From NCBI RefSeq assembly GCF_000046705.1, contig NC_005956.1, positions 868,001 through 932,000 on the forward strand: a stretch of 64,000 nt of DNA, given 5' to 3'. Positions 1 to 9,915 of this stretch are shown here, one piece after another. The notes under the pieces are model-generated. The model saw only the letters and a program-made list of their open reading frames with translations, searched no databases and was not told the origin of the DNA. The position numbers were made by a program, and so were the translations under genes. Source of the stretch: Bartonella henselae str. Houston-1 (GTDB taxonomy: Bacteria > Pseudomonadota > Alphaproteobacteria > Rhizobiales > Rhizobiaceae). The first letter of the stretch is position 1. Each line of letters opens with the position of its first letter.

Positions 1-285
1 AAAACCATAGACCCAGTTTGGTGCAACACGGTGGGCTGTTGAGCTATCAATAATTCTAATTTTTTTATTTTTTTTAAGCCAGTGAACTGTTTCGCGCGCG
101 GCTTCATCTGGAAGACACAAAATAGCAATATCAGTTTGATTAAAATAATCTTTTCGAATATCAATATTATACCGATCTCTATGAGGAAGAGAGAGTAATT
201 CTACATCTGAACGCTTCGCTAGTCGCTTTTGTATCTGTAAACCAGTTGTTCCATGTTCACCATCAATAAAAACTTTCGTTGCCAT
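1..285 (-). CDS. argC: N-acetyl-gamma-glutamyl-phosphate reductase (N-terminal part)
   Basis: This is the first 95 codons of a gene running off the left edge of the window. The reading begins with the Rossmann stretch MATKVFIDGEHGTTGLQIQK, the NADP-binding N-terminus of type 2 ArgC (the short form with the DGEHGTTG loop). Further on, a CLPDEA segment and an IDSSTAHR segment match the family's substrate-binding strand. ArgC reduces N-acetyl-glutamyl phosphate to the semialdehyde in arginine synthesis in the cytoplasm. The start ATG is at 285. The catalytic cysteine region lies outside the window and was not seen. Confidence 0.9.
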   Translation of the reverse strand, partial: MATKVFIDGEHGTTGLQIQKRLAKRSDVELLSLPHRDRYNIDIRKDYFNQTDIAILCLPDEAARETVHWLKKNKKIRIIDSSTAHRVAPNWVYGF

Positions 286-614
286 TCTTTTTGCCTTGAA
301 TTAATTTTTCTGTCTTATATAGCTTGTTGCGTTATAAATCAGCATAGACGATTGAATTTCTTAAGGTGGCGGTTTCTTTCTTGTAAAAAATTCTGTAATA
401 AGAATATGTTAAGATAAACGTCGAATCTATCTTGCATTATTTATTTTTTCAAAACTAGAATTTTATTTTTAAACGGCGAAAAAACGAGCAGATTGCAAAA
501 AAATAAGGCTAATATTTGCTATATTTTAAATAAAAAAAATTTAAAATATTTGGTCTGCATGGCTTGCTATGTTATCGTTCGTTACTTTATTTTTTAATTT
601 TAGGAACGTATTTT
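286..614. other. AT-rich intergenic region between argC and glyA
   Basis: Divergent promoter region of 329 bases. It is very AT-rich with long A and T runs near 485-550, and no ORF or RNA structure is convincing. An in-frame upstream extension of glyA (from 564) exists but begins with residues unlike the family. No glycine riboswitch-like fold was seen. Confidence 0.5.
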
Positions 615-1928
615 ATGACCAAGCAAGGAAATGATACACAAAAGCGTTTTTTTAATGATAATTTACAAACAGTTGATGTTGCAATCTTTGATGCGATCAG
701 GGGAGAGTTTGAGCGTCAACAACATGAAATTGAGTTGATTGCGTCAGAGAATATTGTTTCAAGGGCAGTCCTTGAAGCTCAAGGATCAGTTTTGACCAAT
801 AAATATGCAGAAGGTTATCCAGGAAAGCGCTATTATGGAGGTTGTCAATTTGTTGATGTGATTGAAAATTTAGCAATTGAACGAGCTAAAAAGCTTTTTG
901 GTGCTGATTTTGCAAACGTTCAGGCTAATTCTGGTAGCCAAATGAATCAGGCTGTGTTTTTAGCTTTACTAAAGCCGGGTGATACATTTATGGGGTTGGA
1001 TTTAAATTCCGGGGGTCATCTTACACATGGTTCATCCGTTAATATGTCAGGAAAATGGTTTAAATCTATTTCCTATGGTGTACGTAAAGAAGATCAGCTT
1101 CTTGATATGGAGGCTGTTGAACGCCTTGCAAAGGAACATAAACCCAAACTTATTATAGCAGGTGGATCGGCTTATTCTCGCTTATGGGATTGGAAAAAAT
1201 TTCGTGAAATTGCAGATGAGATTGGTGCTTATCTCCTCGTTGATATGTCTCATATTGCTGGTTTAGTTGCTGGTGGTGTTCATCCTTCACCTGTTCCACA
1301 TGCGCACATTGTGACAACGACAACGCATAAATCACTGAGAGGTCCTCGTGGTGGTTTAATTTTAACAAATGATGAAATTTTAGCCAAAAAAATTAACTCA
1401 GCGATTTTCCCTGGTCTTCAGGGTGGTCCTTTAATGCACGTGATTGCAGCTAAAGCTGTTGCATTTGAGGAAGCTTTGCAACCTGTTTTCAAAGATTATA
1501 GTGCCAATGTTGTTGCTAATGCAAAAACCTTAGCAAAAACACTACAGAGCAACGGTTTTGATATTGTTTCTGGCGGTACGGACAATCATTTATTGTTGGT
1601 TGATTTGCGTTCAAAAAAAGTGACAGGAAAATGTGCCGAATTGGCTTTAGGGCGTGCTCATATTACCTGCAATAAAAATAGTATTCCTTTTGATCTTGAA
1701 ACACCATTTATAACATCTGGAATTCGTCTTGGTTCACCTGCTGCGACGACACGTGGTTTTGCAGAAAATGAATTTATTGAAATTGCTCATATGATTTCGG
1801 AGATTCTTGATAATCTCGGTATGGCAAAAAGTGATGAAGACAATAGTGCCGTTGAAATGGTTGTTAGGAAAAAGGTGGAAGATATGACAAATAAATTTCC
1901 TCTTTACTCTTACCTTCACACTTGTTAG
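615..1928 (+). CDS. glyA: Serine hydroxymethyltransferase
   Basis: PLP enzyme that converts serine and tetrahydrofolate to glycine and methylene-THF, the main one-carbon source in the cytoplasm. The protein is 437 residues, normal for the family. The PLP-lysine motif [14 protein letters not shown] is present, as are the N-terminal [11 protein letters not shown] and the [10 protein letters not shown] loop. I chose the ATG at 615 rather than the longer frame from 564: an AGGAA ribosome site lies just upstream at 602-606, and family similarity begins there. It leads a tight operon; nrdR begins 12 bases after its stop. Confidence 0.95.
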   Translation: MTKQGNDTQKRFFNDNLQTVDVAIFDAIRGEFERQQHEIELIASENIVSRAVLEAQGSVLTNKYAEGYPGKRYYGGCQFVDVIENLAIERAKKLFGADFANVQANSGSQMNQAVFLALLKPGDTFMGLDLNSGGHLTHGSSVNMSGKWFKSISYGVRKEDQLLDMEAVERLAKEHKPKLIIAGGSAYSRLWDWKKFREIADEIGAYLLVDMSHIAGLVAGGVHPSPVPHAHIVTTTTHKSLRGPRGGLILTNDEILAKKINSAIFPGLQGGPLMHVIAAKAVAFEEALQPVFKDYSANVVANAKTLAKTLQSNGFDIVSGGTDNHLLLVDLRSKKVTGKCAELALGRAHITCNKNSIPFDLETPFITSGIRLGSPAATTRGFAENEFIEIAHMISEILDNLGMAKSDEDNSAVEMVVRKKVEDMTNKFPLYSYLHTC

Positions 1929-1940
1929 GGATATAAAAAG

Positions 1941-2423
1941 ATGCGCTGTCCTTATTGCCAATACGAAGATACACAGGTTAAGGATTCGCGTCCTTCAGAA
2001 GAAGGAACAGTCATTCGTCGTCGGCGTATATGTTCCGTGTGCGGTGGTCGTTTTACAACTTTTGAACGTGTTCAGTTGCGTGAGCTTTTGGTTTTAAAAA
2101 AAAGTGGTCGATATGAGCCATTTGACCGTGATAAGTTGATGCGATCAGTTGAGATAGCTGTGCGTAAACGCGGTATTGATCCTGACTATATTGAACGCGT
2201 TATTTCTGGTATTGTACGTCAACTCGAGAGCTTAGGAGAACCAGAGATTAGTTCTGAAAAAATTGGGCTTCTTGTGATGAAAGCGTTGAAAAGCATTGAT
2301 GATATTGCCTATATTCGTTTTGCTTCCGTCTATCGAGATTTTCGTAACGCAAGTGATTTTCACGATGTTATAGAAGAGTTGTCAAAGGGTATAACGGATA
2401 CAGAATCTTGTTTTGATGAATAA
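1941..2423 (+). CDS. nrdR: Transcriptional repressor NrdR
   Basis: A 160-residue zinc-ribbon and ATP-cone repressor of ribonucleotide reductase genes. The N-terminus has the CPYC and [12 protein letters not shown] cysteine pairs of the zinc finger (residues 3-34). The ATP-cone follows at roughly residues 49-139, including [17 protein letters not shown]. An AGGGA site lies upstream of the ATG. It sits between glyA and ribD, the usual alphaproteobacterial order, and its 3' end overlaps ribD by 8 bases, suggesting coupled translation. Confidence 0.95.
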   Translation: MRCPYCQYEDTQVKDSRPSEEGTVIRRRRICSVCGGRFTTFERVQLRELLVLKKSGRYEPFDRDKLMRSVEIAVRKRGIDPDYIERVISGIVRQLESLGEPEISSEKIGLLVMKALKSIDDIAYIRFASVYRDFRNASDFHDVIEELSKGITDTESCFDE

Positions 2424-3543
2424 AAAGGCGCAAGATGAGAGGTTTATGGCTGCAGCTATCCGTTTGGCAGAACGTCATGTCGGACTTACTGGTGAAAACC
2501 CATCTGTTGGTACAATAATCGCACGAAACGACGAAAATGTTGGAGTATATATTGTTGGTTATGGTGTAACAGCCATTCAGGGAAGGCCTCATGCTGAGGT
2601 GCAAGCTCTACAAATGGCTGGCTCTTTGGCCCACGGTGCCACTGCTTATGTTACTTTAGAACCTTGTTCGCATTATGGCAAAACTTCGCCGTGTGTAAAT
2701 ACTCTCCTCAAATCCGGTATTTCGCGGGTTGTTATTGCTCTTACTGATTTAGACAAGAGGGTTAATGGTCGCGGTATTGCCCTTTTGCGTGCGGCTGGGA
2801 TTGAGGTTATTGAGGGGGTTTTGGCTAAAGAAGCTTTTGAATCCTTGTGTAACTACTGGTGTATAAGGAAGCAGCAACGTTGTGCAGTCACTTTAAAAAT
2901 GGCAATTTCTGCTGATAATGGTGTTGGGAAAAAGGGGCAAGGCGGAATAAAAATTAGTGGAACGACTTCTCATGCCCAGACTCATATTCTCCGTGCTCAA
3001 AACAATGCTATTCTTGTTGGTATTGGTACTATATTAGCGGATGATCCACAATTAAATTGCCGTTTGCCAGGAATGGAAATGCATTCGCCTATACGTATTA
3101 TTTTGGATGCAAATTTATGCATTCCACTCAATGCAAAAGTTGTTCAAACAGCAAAAATAATTCCTACATGGGTTATTTGTGATGTAAACTTTTCAAAGAA
3201 AAGCAAAAAAATCGCTCTGGAACAGTATGGAGTGTCTGTTTATTCGGTAGAAGTGAGCAATGGTTACATGCCGCCCCTTACTATTTTACAGCTGCTTTAT
3301 CAACGCGGAATCAATAGCGTTTTACTTGAGGGAGGCGTAAAGACGGGAGAAATTTTTTTAAATGCTGGTTGTGTAGATCATTTGATATGCTTTTATGCAC
3401 CCGTTATTTTAGGAAAAGACCGTATTAAAGCCCCTCATTTTGGGAATTATCTCTCGCAATTTCATGAAGTGGAGACAAGAATGTTTGGGAAAGACCGTTT
3501 TTATAAATGGAGGCGTAAGACATTATGTTCACAGGAATTGTAA
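2416..3543 (+). CDS. ribD: Bifunctional diaminohydroxyphosphoribosylaminopyrimidine deaminase/reductase
   Basis: Catalyses two successive riboflavin pathway steps. The N-terminal deaminase has the zinc site HAEVQAL followed by [11 protein letters not shown]. The C-terminal NADPH reductase domain begins near residue 150, with [15 protein letters not shown] and [13 protein letters not shown] as recognisable family segments. About 375 residues is normal. The start is taken as ATG 2416; a TTG three bases earlier is possible. It overlaps nrdR upstream and ribE downstream (19 bases), so the genes are translationally linked. Confidence 0.94.
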   Translation: MNKKAQDERFMAAAIRLAERHVGLTGENPSVGTIIARNDENVGVYIVGYGVTAIQGRPHAEVQALQMAGSLAHGATAYVTLEPCSHYGKTSPCVNTLLKSGISRVVIALTDLDKRVNGRGIALLRAAGIEVIEGVLAKEAFESLCNYWCIRKQQRCAVTLKMAISADNGVGKKGQGGIKISGTTSHAQTHILRAQNNAILVGIGTILADDPQLNCRLPGMEMHSPIRIILDANLCIPLNAKVVQTAKIIPTWVICDVNFSKKSKKIALEQYGVSVYSVEVSNGYMPPLTILQLLYQRGINSVLLEGGVKTGEIFLNAGCVDHLICFYAPVILGKDRIKAPHFGNYLSQFHEVETRMFGKDRFYKWRRKTLCSQEL

Positions 3544-4145
3544 CGGATATCGGTTGTGTTGAAGATATTCAATCCTTAAAGCAGGGGATGCGATTTAATA
3601 TTTCTACACGTTATAGTATCGAAAACTTAGAAATTGGTGCATCAATTGCGTGTTCAGGAGTTTGTCTAACAATTGTTGAGCGAGGATCAAAACAACAAGC
3701 GAAGATCAATTGGTTTGCTGTAGAAGCGTGGGAAGAAGCGTTGCGTTTGACTAATCTTACACAATGGACGAAAGGAACATTTATTAATTTAGAACGTTCG
3801 CTACGATTGGGTGATGAAATGGGTGGGCATTTGGTTTCTGGTCATATTGATGGTTTGGCTGAGATTATTGATCAGAAAAGCGAAGGTGATGCAGTTCGTT
3901 TTTTCCTACAAGTACCAAAGCGTTTTATACCTTTTATTGTAAATAAAGGTTCTATCGCACTTAATGGAACATCTTTGACCGTTAATTGTGTTGAAGAGCA
4001 TATTTTCGATGTTCTTATTATTCGCCATACACTTGAAATGACAACCTGGAGACAAGCTAAAATTGGAGATCTGGTCAATTTAGAAATTGATCAACTTGCC
4101 CGTTATGTTGCAAAACTTTCTGGCTTTAGAATAAAAGATGAATAA
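3525..4145 (+). CDS. ribE: Riboflavin synthase alpha subunit
   Basis: Makes riboflavin from two molecules of 6,7-dimethyl-8-ribityllumazine. The protein consists of two homologous lumazine-binding barrels: the first opens with [10 protein letters not shown] and CSGVCLTI, and the second contains GHLVSGHIDG and NGTSLTVN. The 206-residue length is typical. It lies between ribD and ribH, so the late riboflavin enzymes are clustered. No FMN riboswitch was seen in the 81 bases before ribH. Confidence 0.94.
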   Translation: MFTGIVTDIGCVEDIQSLKQGMRFNISTRYSIENLEIGASIACSGVCLTIVERGSKQQAKINWFAVEAWEEALRLTNLTQWTKGTFINLERSLRLGDEMGGHLVSGHIDGLAEIIDQKSEGDAVRFFLQVPKRFIPFIVNKGSIALNGTSLTVNCVEEHIFDVLIIRHTLEMTTWRQAKIGDLVNLEIDQLARYVAKLSGFRIKDE

Positions 4146-4226
4146 GCTAAAAGTTACTTATATTTTTTTAAATTTTGTATTTTATAATTTTAAATTCTTT
4201 CATTAATTTTTTATGGGATTCCCATT

Positions 4227-4694
4227 ATGACAATAGAAATATGTAAAAAACTGCATGTATTGATTGTTGAAGCGCGTTTTTATGATGGGATTTCCGATGC
4301 GCTTCTTACAGGTGCAGTAAGTACTTTGCAAAAAGCTGAAGCAACCTACGATATTGTGACAGTTCCAGGAGCATTAGAAATACCAGGTGCAATAGCTTTT
4401 GCCGAAAAAAATAGTAAGATATATTATGATGGTTATGTAGCACTTGGTTGTGTTATTCGGGGTGAAACTTATCATTTTGAAATTGTTGCAAATGATTCTT
4501 GTCGTGCCTTGATGGATTTAACAATCCATAAGCATTTGGCTATTGGAAATGGCATTTTGACCGTTGAAAATGAAAAACAAGCATGGGCACGTGCAAAACA
4601 GGATGAAAAAAATAAAGGTGGTTTTGCTGCTCAGGCTGCTTTATGTATGATCGCTCTAAAAAAGAGATTTGGGGAAATCATTAAATATGGTTGA
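4227..4694 (+). CDS. ribH: 6,7-dimethyl-8-ribityllumazine synthase
   Basis: Forms the lumazine precursor of riboflavin. The 155-residue protein shows the [11 protein letters not shown] and [16 protein letters not shown] segments that line the active site, including the catalytic His of the YHFE stretch. NGILTVEN and GGFAAQAAL follow as in the family. The stop codon overlaps the start of nusB by 8 bases, the common ribH-nusB coupling in Hyphomicrobiales. Confidence 0.94.
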   Translation: MTIEICKKLHVLIVEARFYDGISDALLTGAVSTLQKAEATYDIVTVPGALEIPGAIAFAEKNSKIYYDGYVALGCVIRGETYHFEIVANDSCRALMDLTIHKHLAIGNGILTVENEKQAWARAKQDEKNKGGFAAQAALCMIALKKRFGEIIKYG

Positions 4695-5163
4695 TGTAGA
4701 AGGCAAATATTCTCCCCGTTTAGCCAATAAACGCGGAGCAGCAAGACTCGCTGCAGTTCAAGCGCTTTATCAAATGGATATAGTTGGTTCTGGAGTGATG
4801 GAAACGGCAGCTGAATATGAGGCTTATCGTTTAGGAAAAGATATTGATGGAGATCAGTATCTTGATGCTGATTTTCAATGGTTTTTGGCTATTATAACTG
4901 GTGTTGTAAAAGATCAAAAACAGCTTGATCCTATGCTGAATCAACAGCTTTCTGCAGAGTGGTCACTTTCACGTCTTGATTCTATACTGCGTGCAATTTT
5001 ACGTGCAGGTTTATGGGAGTTAATTAACCGTCAAGATGTTCCTATTGCTGTTGTGATGAGTGAATATGTTGATATAGCAAAGGCATTTTTTGAAGGTGAT
5101 GAGCCAAAACTTGTCAATGCGATTCTTGATAGTATGGCAAAAAAAATTCGCCTTTTAAAATAG
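4687..5163 (+). CDS. nusB: Transcription antitermination factor NusB
   Basis: Small all-helical RNA-binding factor that joins NusE on boxA to support rRNA antitermination. The sequence has [17 protein letters not shown] near the N-terminus and [16 protein letters not shown] plus [18 protein letters not shown] in the C-terminal half, all characteristic. I use ATG 4687, inside the ribH end, giving 158 residues. A longer frame from 4669 starts without a conventional ATG. It closes the glyA-nusB operon. Confidence 0.92.
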   Translation: MVDVEGKYSPRLANKRGAARLAAVQALYQMDIVGSGVMETAAEYEAYRLGKDIDGDQYLDADFQWFLAIITGVVKDQKQLDPMLNQQLSAEWSLSRLDSILRAILRAGLWELINRQDVPIAVVMSEYVDIAKAFFEGDEPKLVNAILDSMAKKIRLLK

Positions 5164-5240
5164 CGTTAAAATTGCGAAATTCTTAGGCCCAACATTAGCA
5201 GGCCTGACATTATCACTACTTCATGTAGACTGTTATAAAC

Positions 5241-5729
5241 TTAGTCATGGGCCGGTAGATTTGCAGGACCTTTAATAATCTGGATCAAGAGAGGTTGTTC
5301 CTTAGTCGCAGTTGGAGTTGTTTGCGCGATAAAATCAAACACTTGACCATCTTGTAGTCCATAGTTAGCTATTTTAGTAACCTGATCATTTTTATTGAAA
5401 TAAATGGCTAAAACTTTACGATCAATAATTTTTGTTTTCATAAACTGCATCCCACGGTAACGAGTTTGTGAGATATAATAAAAGACCTCATTATCATATT
5501 TTGTTTTTAGAGATGGGGTTCCTAAAGCTAAAATAACTTGCTCCTGACTTGATCCAATAGAAATGGAATCAAGAGCATTTTTATCAAGAATATAACCTTC
5601 TTTATATATTTGGCTTGAGCCTGAGGAATCAACAAGACTACAACCGCCAATTGCTACTATGCTTGCTATTAACAGACCAATCAATAACTTATGTTTGATT
5701 AAAGGTATTCTGTGGGACACTTGCAACAA
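5241..5729 (-). CDS. bamE: Outer membrane protein assembly factor BamE-like lipoprotein (SmpA/OmlA)
   Basis: A lipoprotein of the BAM outer-membrane assembly complex. The sequence has a hydrophobic leader ending in the lipobox AIGGC, then the BamE fold: YKEGYILDKNALDSISIGSSQEQV, an LGTPS turn, and YYISQTRYRGMQF. No good ATG precedes the leader except one far upstream at 5795. The TTG at 5729 has a GGGAG site 6 bases upstream and gives a short signal peptide with the lipid cysteine at residue 30, so I chose it. It is divergent from the DUF177 gene. Confidence 0.82.
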   Translation of the reverse strand: MLQVSHRIPLIKHKLLIGLLIASIVAIGGCSLVDSSGSSQIYKEGYILDKNALDSISIGSSQEQVILALGTPSLKTKYDNEVFYYISQTRYRGMQFMKTKIIDRKVLAIYFNKNDQVTKIANYGLQDGQVFDFIAQTTPTATKEQPLLIQIIKGPANLPAHD

Positions 5730-5961
5730 CGATATCTCCCTTTTATACTTAGGTATAAGTTTATAGTTAGACGTATAACAAGAAGGCAACCTCAAGTTTT
5801 TTCTTATTTTAGCTTAATCTACCATAGCTTACATTGAGTTTGCCTGTTATAAAGTAAATTATGCCATATAGAATTTCTTTAGAAAAGAAAAAAATGAATG
5901 AAGTGTATTTTGGTTAAATGAAAACACAATATTTATATCCCTTCATATTTGAGAGTTGCCA

Positions 5962-6513
5962 ATGAATGTTCAAAATAATTTTCGAATGACATTTGCTTTG
6001 GCTTATCCAATTTCAGTACGGTCATTACCTAATAAAGGTATAAGAATTCATATCTGTGCAGATCAGCAAGAGTGCGCACATTTAGCTAAGAATCATGATT
6101 TAATTGAAGTAAAATTTTGTGAGGGAGAATTCCATGTTTTACCGTGGAAAAAGCGCGGGGTACGCGTAAAAGGTTTATTGCAGGCGCGTATAGTTCAATT
6201 ATGCGTTATTACATTAGAACCACTAGAAAATACTCTCCATGAAAATATTGAGATTGTTTTTGTTCCTGAAGATTCAAATTTGATGAAGCCAAAAACATCA
6301 GAGGATACAGGTGAATTGTTTTTAGATGCAGAGGGACTAGATACACCAGAAGTGTTTTATGGCGATAAAATTGATATTGGTGCAGTTATGGAAGAATTTT
6401 TTGAGTTGTCCATTAATCATTATCCGCGCAAAGAAGGAGCACACATGAGTGTGATTGAAAATTTAGAAGAAGATGAGCAAAAATTATCGCCATTTTCTGT
6501 TTTGAAAAGTTAG
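5962..6513 (+). CDS. DUF177 (YceD-like) family protein
   Basis: A 183-residue protein of the YceD/DUF177 family, linked by its neighbourhood to 23S rRNA maturation and to lipid synthesis. The core RVKGLLQARIVQLCVITLEPLEN resembles the usual segment with a conserved cysteine, and the acidic central part and C-terminus (GDKIDIGAVMEEFFELSINHYPRK) match the family. ATG 5962 has a GAGAG site 6 bases upstream. In alphaproteobacteria this gene normally precedes plsX and fabH, as here. The biochemical role is inferred from relatives only. Confidence 0.85.
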   Translation: MNVQNNFRMTFALAYPISVRSLPNKGIRIHICADQQECAHLAKNHDLIEVKFCEGEFHVLPWKKRGVRVKGLLQARIVQLCVITLEPLENTLHENIEIVFVPEDSNLMKPKTSEDTGELFLDAEGLDTPEVFYGDKIDIGAVMEEFFELSINHYPRKEGAHMSVIENLEEDEQKLSPFSVLKS

Positions 6514-6674
6514 AAGTGATTGTAAAAACGTAAAAAAAATATCTATTGTATACTATTATAAAAACGGTATTTTCTGCGAAGCTATTTTGCCCAATATGCT
6601 TCGGGGCGGGGTAGTAGCAAAAAATTGCAATATAAGTTTAAAAGCGTGAATGAAAAAATGTGGGATAGGCAGGC

Positions 6675-7745
6675 GTGATTAGAATTTCTATAGATGTCAT
6701 GGGTGGTGATTATGGTCCGGAAGCAACTATTGCAGGAGCAGCAAGGGTAACAGAATATTTGCCAAATATTTATTTTTTGTTTTATGGGCTAGAGGAAACT
6801 GTTAAGCCAGTTTTAAAAAAATACCCTTGTTTAGCTTCTATATCGTGCTTTTGTCCCACAGAAAGTTATACACGTATGGATGAAAAGCCAAGCCAAGCAC
6901 TTCGCAATGGGCGCGGCAAATCATCAATGTGGCACGCAATTGAAGCAGTAAAAAATGGTGAAGCTGATGTTTGCATTTCTGCTGGTAATACTGGTGCACT
7001 CATGGCAATGTCTTATTTTTGTTTAAAAATGATGGCAGAAGCTGAACGTCCTGGAATTGCGGGTATTTGGCCAACACTTCGTAGCGAGAGTATTGTTTTA
7101 GACATTGGTGCAACAATTGGTGCATCTGCTAACCAATTGGTTGATTTTGCCGTTATGGGAGCGGGGATGTTTCGCGCCCTCTATCACACTGAAAAACCAA
7201 GTGTTGGGCTTTTAAATGTGGGTGTTGAAGAGGTTAAAGGTCTCTATGCAATCAAAAAAGCTGGAATGATATTACGTGAAGTGCAATTAGAGGGGCTAGA
7301 GTATAAAGGATTTGTTGAAGGCAATGATATTGGAAAGGGAACAGTAGATGTTGTTGTAACGGAAGGATTTTCTGGTAATATTGCTTTAAAAACCGCAGAA
7401 GGGACTGCACGGCAGATAGGCGAGATCTTAAACAGCGCTATGCGCAGCTCTTTTTTCTCATCCCTTGGTTATTTTTTGTCACGAGGTGCTTTTCGTACAT
7501 TGAAGCACAAAATGGATCCAGATAGGGTGAATGGTGGAGTGCTTTTAGGTTTGAATGGTATTGTTATAAAAAGTCATGGGAGCGCTAATGCTGATGGTTT
7601 TGCTTCTGCTATCCGCATTGGTTATACAATGGTTCATAATGGACTTTTGAAAAAAATAACTGCTGATTTGCGCCGTTTTCATCAGAATAAGCAAACACTT
7701 TTTTATAAAGAAGATAAAGCTACGGAGAATGAGAAGATTATATGA
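6675..7745 (+). CDS. plsX: Phosphate acyltransferase PlsX
   Basis: Converts acyl-ACP to acyl-phosphate, which PlsY (also in this window, 55966-56601) uses to make lysophosphatidate. The N-terminus [21 protein letters not shown] is diagnostic, and [12 protein letters not shown] and [16 protein letters not shown] follow. The start is a GTG at 6675. The 356-residue length is normal. It leads the plsX-fabH pair, with a 49-base gap to fabH. Confidence 0.94.
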   Translation: MIRISIDVMGGDYGPEATIAGAARVTEYLPNIYFLFYGLEETVKPVLKKYPCLASISCFCPTESYTRMDEKPSQALRNGRGKSSMWHAIEAVKNGEADVCISAGNTGALMAMSYFCLKMMAEAERPGIAGIWPTLRSESIVLDIGATIGASANQLVDFAVMGAGMFRALYHTEKPSVGLLNVGVEEVKGLYAIKKAGMILREVQLEGLEYKGFVEGNDIGKGTVDVVVTEGFSGNIALKTAEGTARQIGEILNSAMRSSFFSSLGYFLSRGAFRTLKHKMDPDRVNGGVLLGLNGIVIKSHGSANADGFASAIRIGYTMVHNGLLKKITADLRRFHQNKQTLFYKEDKATENEKII

Positions 7746-7794
7746 TAAAAATTGCTAATATAAATGAAAAGTTTCAGGAAAAGGTTAGCGGCGA

Positions 7795-8769
7795 ATGATT
7801 CGATCTGTTGTGCGTGGTATAGGAGGTGCCTTACCCAAAAAAAGCTTATCGAATGATGATATTGCGAAGTTTGTTGAAACATCAGATTCTTGGATTGTTC
7901 AGCGTACGGGAATACGCCAACGCTACATTGCCAATGAAAAGGAAACAACAGTTTCTTTGGGAGTAGAAGCTGCACAAGCTGCACTTATAAATGCTGGTTT
8001 AACAATTAAAGATATTGATTGTATTATTTTGGCGACATCAACACCAAATCACACTTTTCCCGCTTCTGCTGTCGAAATTCAACATGCTTTGGGAATGAGC
8101 CATGGATTTGCGTTTGATATTCAGGCTGTTTGCTCGGGTTTTATTTTTGCTTTAACAACAGGAGATGCTTATTTACGCTGTGGAACAGCCAAAAGGATTT
8201 TGGTTATCGGATCTGACACATTTTCTCGAATTTTAGATTGGCAAGATCGTACGACATGTGTTTTGTTCGGTGATGGTGCGGGTGCTGCTGTTTTAGAAGC
8301 ACAAGAAATTGAGAGAGGCGTTGCTTCTGATCATGGCATTTTATCTACAAAATTGCGCTCTAATGGTGCGTATATGGATAAACTTTATGTTGATGGTGGT
8401 CCTTCAACAACGCAAAAAACTGGCTATTTACGTATGGAAGGACGAGAAGTTTTTAAATATGCAGTTGGTATGATAACCGATGTAGTTGATGAGTGTTTTG
8501 CAGCTGCAGGTATGGATTCTTCACAATTAGATTGGTTTGTACCTCATCAGGCCAATAAACGTATTATTGAAGCGTCAGCTAAAAAACTAGGAATTTCTAT
8601 AGATAAAGTGGTAATCACCGTTGATCGACACGGTAATACGTCTGCAGCATCTGTGCCATTGGCTTTAACAATGGCTATTTGCGATGGAAAAATTAAAAAA
8701 GGAGATCTTGTCATGTTAGAAGCTATGGGAGGAGGGTTTACATGGGGTGCAATTCTTATTCGTTGGTAG
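7795..8769 (+). CDS. fabH: 3-oxoacyl-ACP synthase III
   Basis: Initiates fatty acid synthesis by condensing acetyl-CoA with malonyl-ACP. The catalytic cysteine is C113 in [16 protein letters not shown]. The histidine lies in [11 protein letters not shown] and the asparagine in [13 protein letters not shown], so the Cys-His-Asn triad is complete. The protein has 324 residues. It follows plsX directly, linking fatty acid initiation to phospholipid synthesis. Confidence 0.95.
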   Translation: MIRSVVRGIGGALPKKSLSNDDIAKFVETSDSWIVQRTGIRQRYIANEKETTVSLGVEAAQAALINAGLTIKDIDCIILATSTPNHTFPASAVEIQHALGMSHGFAFDIQAVCSGFIFALTTGDAYLRCGTAKRILVIGSDTFSRILDWQDRTTCVLFGDGAGAAVLEAQEIERGVASDHGILSTKLRSNGAYMDKLYVDGGPSTTQKTGYLRMEGREVFKYAVGMITDVVDECFAAAGMDSSQLDWFVPHQANKRIIEASAKKLGISIDKVVITVDRHGNTSAASVPLALTMAICDGKIKKGDLVMLEAMGGGFTWGAILIRW

Positions 8770-8846
8770 ATTATAGTCGCTTGACCATATTTGAATAAAA
8801 CGTATAAATCATTTTGTAATTTTTAATATTTGAATAGGTGGTTAGA

Positions 8847-9173
8847 ATGACAAGTAAGACAGTAACGCGCGCAGATTTAGCAAGCGTAGTTTGTAGAAAA
8901 GTGGGCTTGTCACATACGGAATCGGCAGCTTTGGTTGAATTGGTTTTGAATGAAATTTGTAATTCACTTGTAAGAGGTGAAGCTGTTAAGTTATCCTCTT
9001 TTGCGACTTTTCAAGTTCGCAAGAAAAATGAACGGGTTGGACGTAATCCAAAAACTGGTGTTGAAGCGCCTATCCTACCGCGACGTGTAGTAACATTTAA
9101 GGCTGCAAATGTACTTAAACAAAGAATTCTAGATTCGCATCGTGCAAGACAAAAAATAATATCACATGAATAA
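8847..9173 (+). CDS. ihfA: Integration host factor subunit alpha
   Basis: DNA-bending histone-like protein that works with IhfB in recombination and transcription. [16 protein letters not shown] and the beta-arm segment [19 protein letters not shown] match the family. ATG 8847 is preceded by AGGTGG at 8836-8841, so I prefer it to the GTG at 8838; this gives 108 residues. Its place between fabH and a MerR regulator is the standard alphaproteobacterial arrangement. Confidence 0.92.
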   Translation: MTSKTVTRADLASVVCRKVGLSHTESAALVELVLNEICNSLVRGEAVKLSSFATFQVRKKNERVGRNPKTGVEAPILPRRVVTFKAANVLKQRILDSHRARQKIISHE

Positions 9174-9364
9174 ACGCTGTTACAATGGTTGGTATTTTTT
9201 TTAAATTTTATAAAATAGAATTTTTCTTTCTGTTTTAAGGAAAAAGCTTTATTAGTCTAAATATAATCAAGTATGATCCTATTTTTGACCAATCTGGTTG
9301 AAAAACTAAAGATTATTGAGTTGTTATAGAATCATTTGTAGAGTTTGAGATAAGGTGTTGCAAA

Positions 9365-9868
9365 ATGGATAAAAGCTCTGATGCTTTTCGCACAATTAGC
9401 GAAGTAGCCGAGTTATTGGAGCTTCCACAACATGTCTTAAGGTTCTGGGAAACGCGTTTTAAGCAAATTAAACCTATGAAGCGTGGTGGTGGAAGGCGCT
9501 ATTACCGCCCGGTTGATATTGATTTGCTTAATGGTATTAAACAATTACTGTATGATCAGGGTTATACAATAAAAGGTGTACAACGTCTTTTGAAAGAGAA
9601 CGGTGTTGCTTTTGTTACTGCATTTGGTAATGGTGATCTTGATGCCATGAATGTTGTAATAGAAAAAAAACATGGAGAACAAACTTCTGAAGTCACCAGC
9701 AGTAAGCCTAAAAAGTCTTCTTTTGGACTTTTGAGTTTTATGAGGAATGAGGTGGAAACATCTATCGGTTCTGTTAATGTTTATAAAGATAAAACCGATA
9801 AAGCATTGTTGCAAGAAATACTATTTGAGTTAATTGAATGCAAGCGCGTACTTGACAGAGCACGATAA
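9365..9868 (+). CDS. MerR family transcriptional regulator
   Basis: A 167-residue regulator with an N-terminal MerR winged helix: [20 protein letters not shown], then [20 protein letters not shown] variable coiled region follows. No metal-binding cysteine pair is seen, so it is not a heavy-metal sensor. It is the MerR gene regularly found after ihfA in this order; its target is unknown. The stop codon lies inside the left arm of a terminator-like hairpin. Confidence 0.88.
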   Translation: MDKSSDAFRTISEVAELLELPQHVLRFWETRFKQIKPMKRGGGRRYYRPVDIDLLNGIKQLLYDQGYTIKGVQRLLKENGVAFVTAFGNGDLDAMNVVIEKKHGEQTSEVTSSKPKKSSFGLLSFMRNEVETSIGSVNVYKDKTDKALLQEILFELIECKRVLDRAR

Positions 9869-9900
9869 CGACGTCTCTCTTCTCTCTTTATCGTTTTTTT
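9862..9900 (+). terminator. Rho-independent terminator after merR
   Basis: A 7-bp inverted repeat (ACGATAA at 9862-9868 and TTATCGT at 9888-9894) is followed by a run of T. The left arm includes the merR stop codon. The loop is long (19 bases), so the structure is plausible rather than strong. Confidence 0.45.
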
Positions 9901-9915
9901 CATTTTTTAGAACAT

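Noticed and set aside
4146..4226. Possible FMN riboswitch before ribH
   Set aside because: Only 81 AT-rich bases, far too short and without the conserved FMN aptamer segments.
5185..5215. AGGCC/GGCCT inverted repeat after nusB as terminator
   Set aside because: The stem is short, the loop long, and no T run follows.
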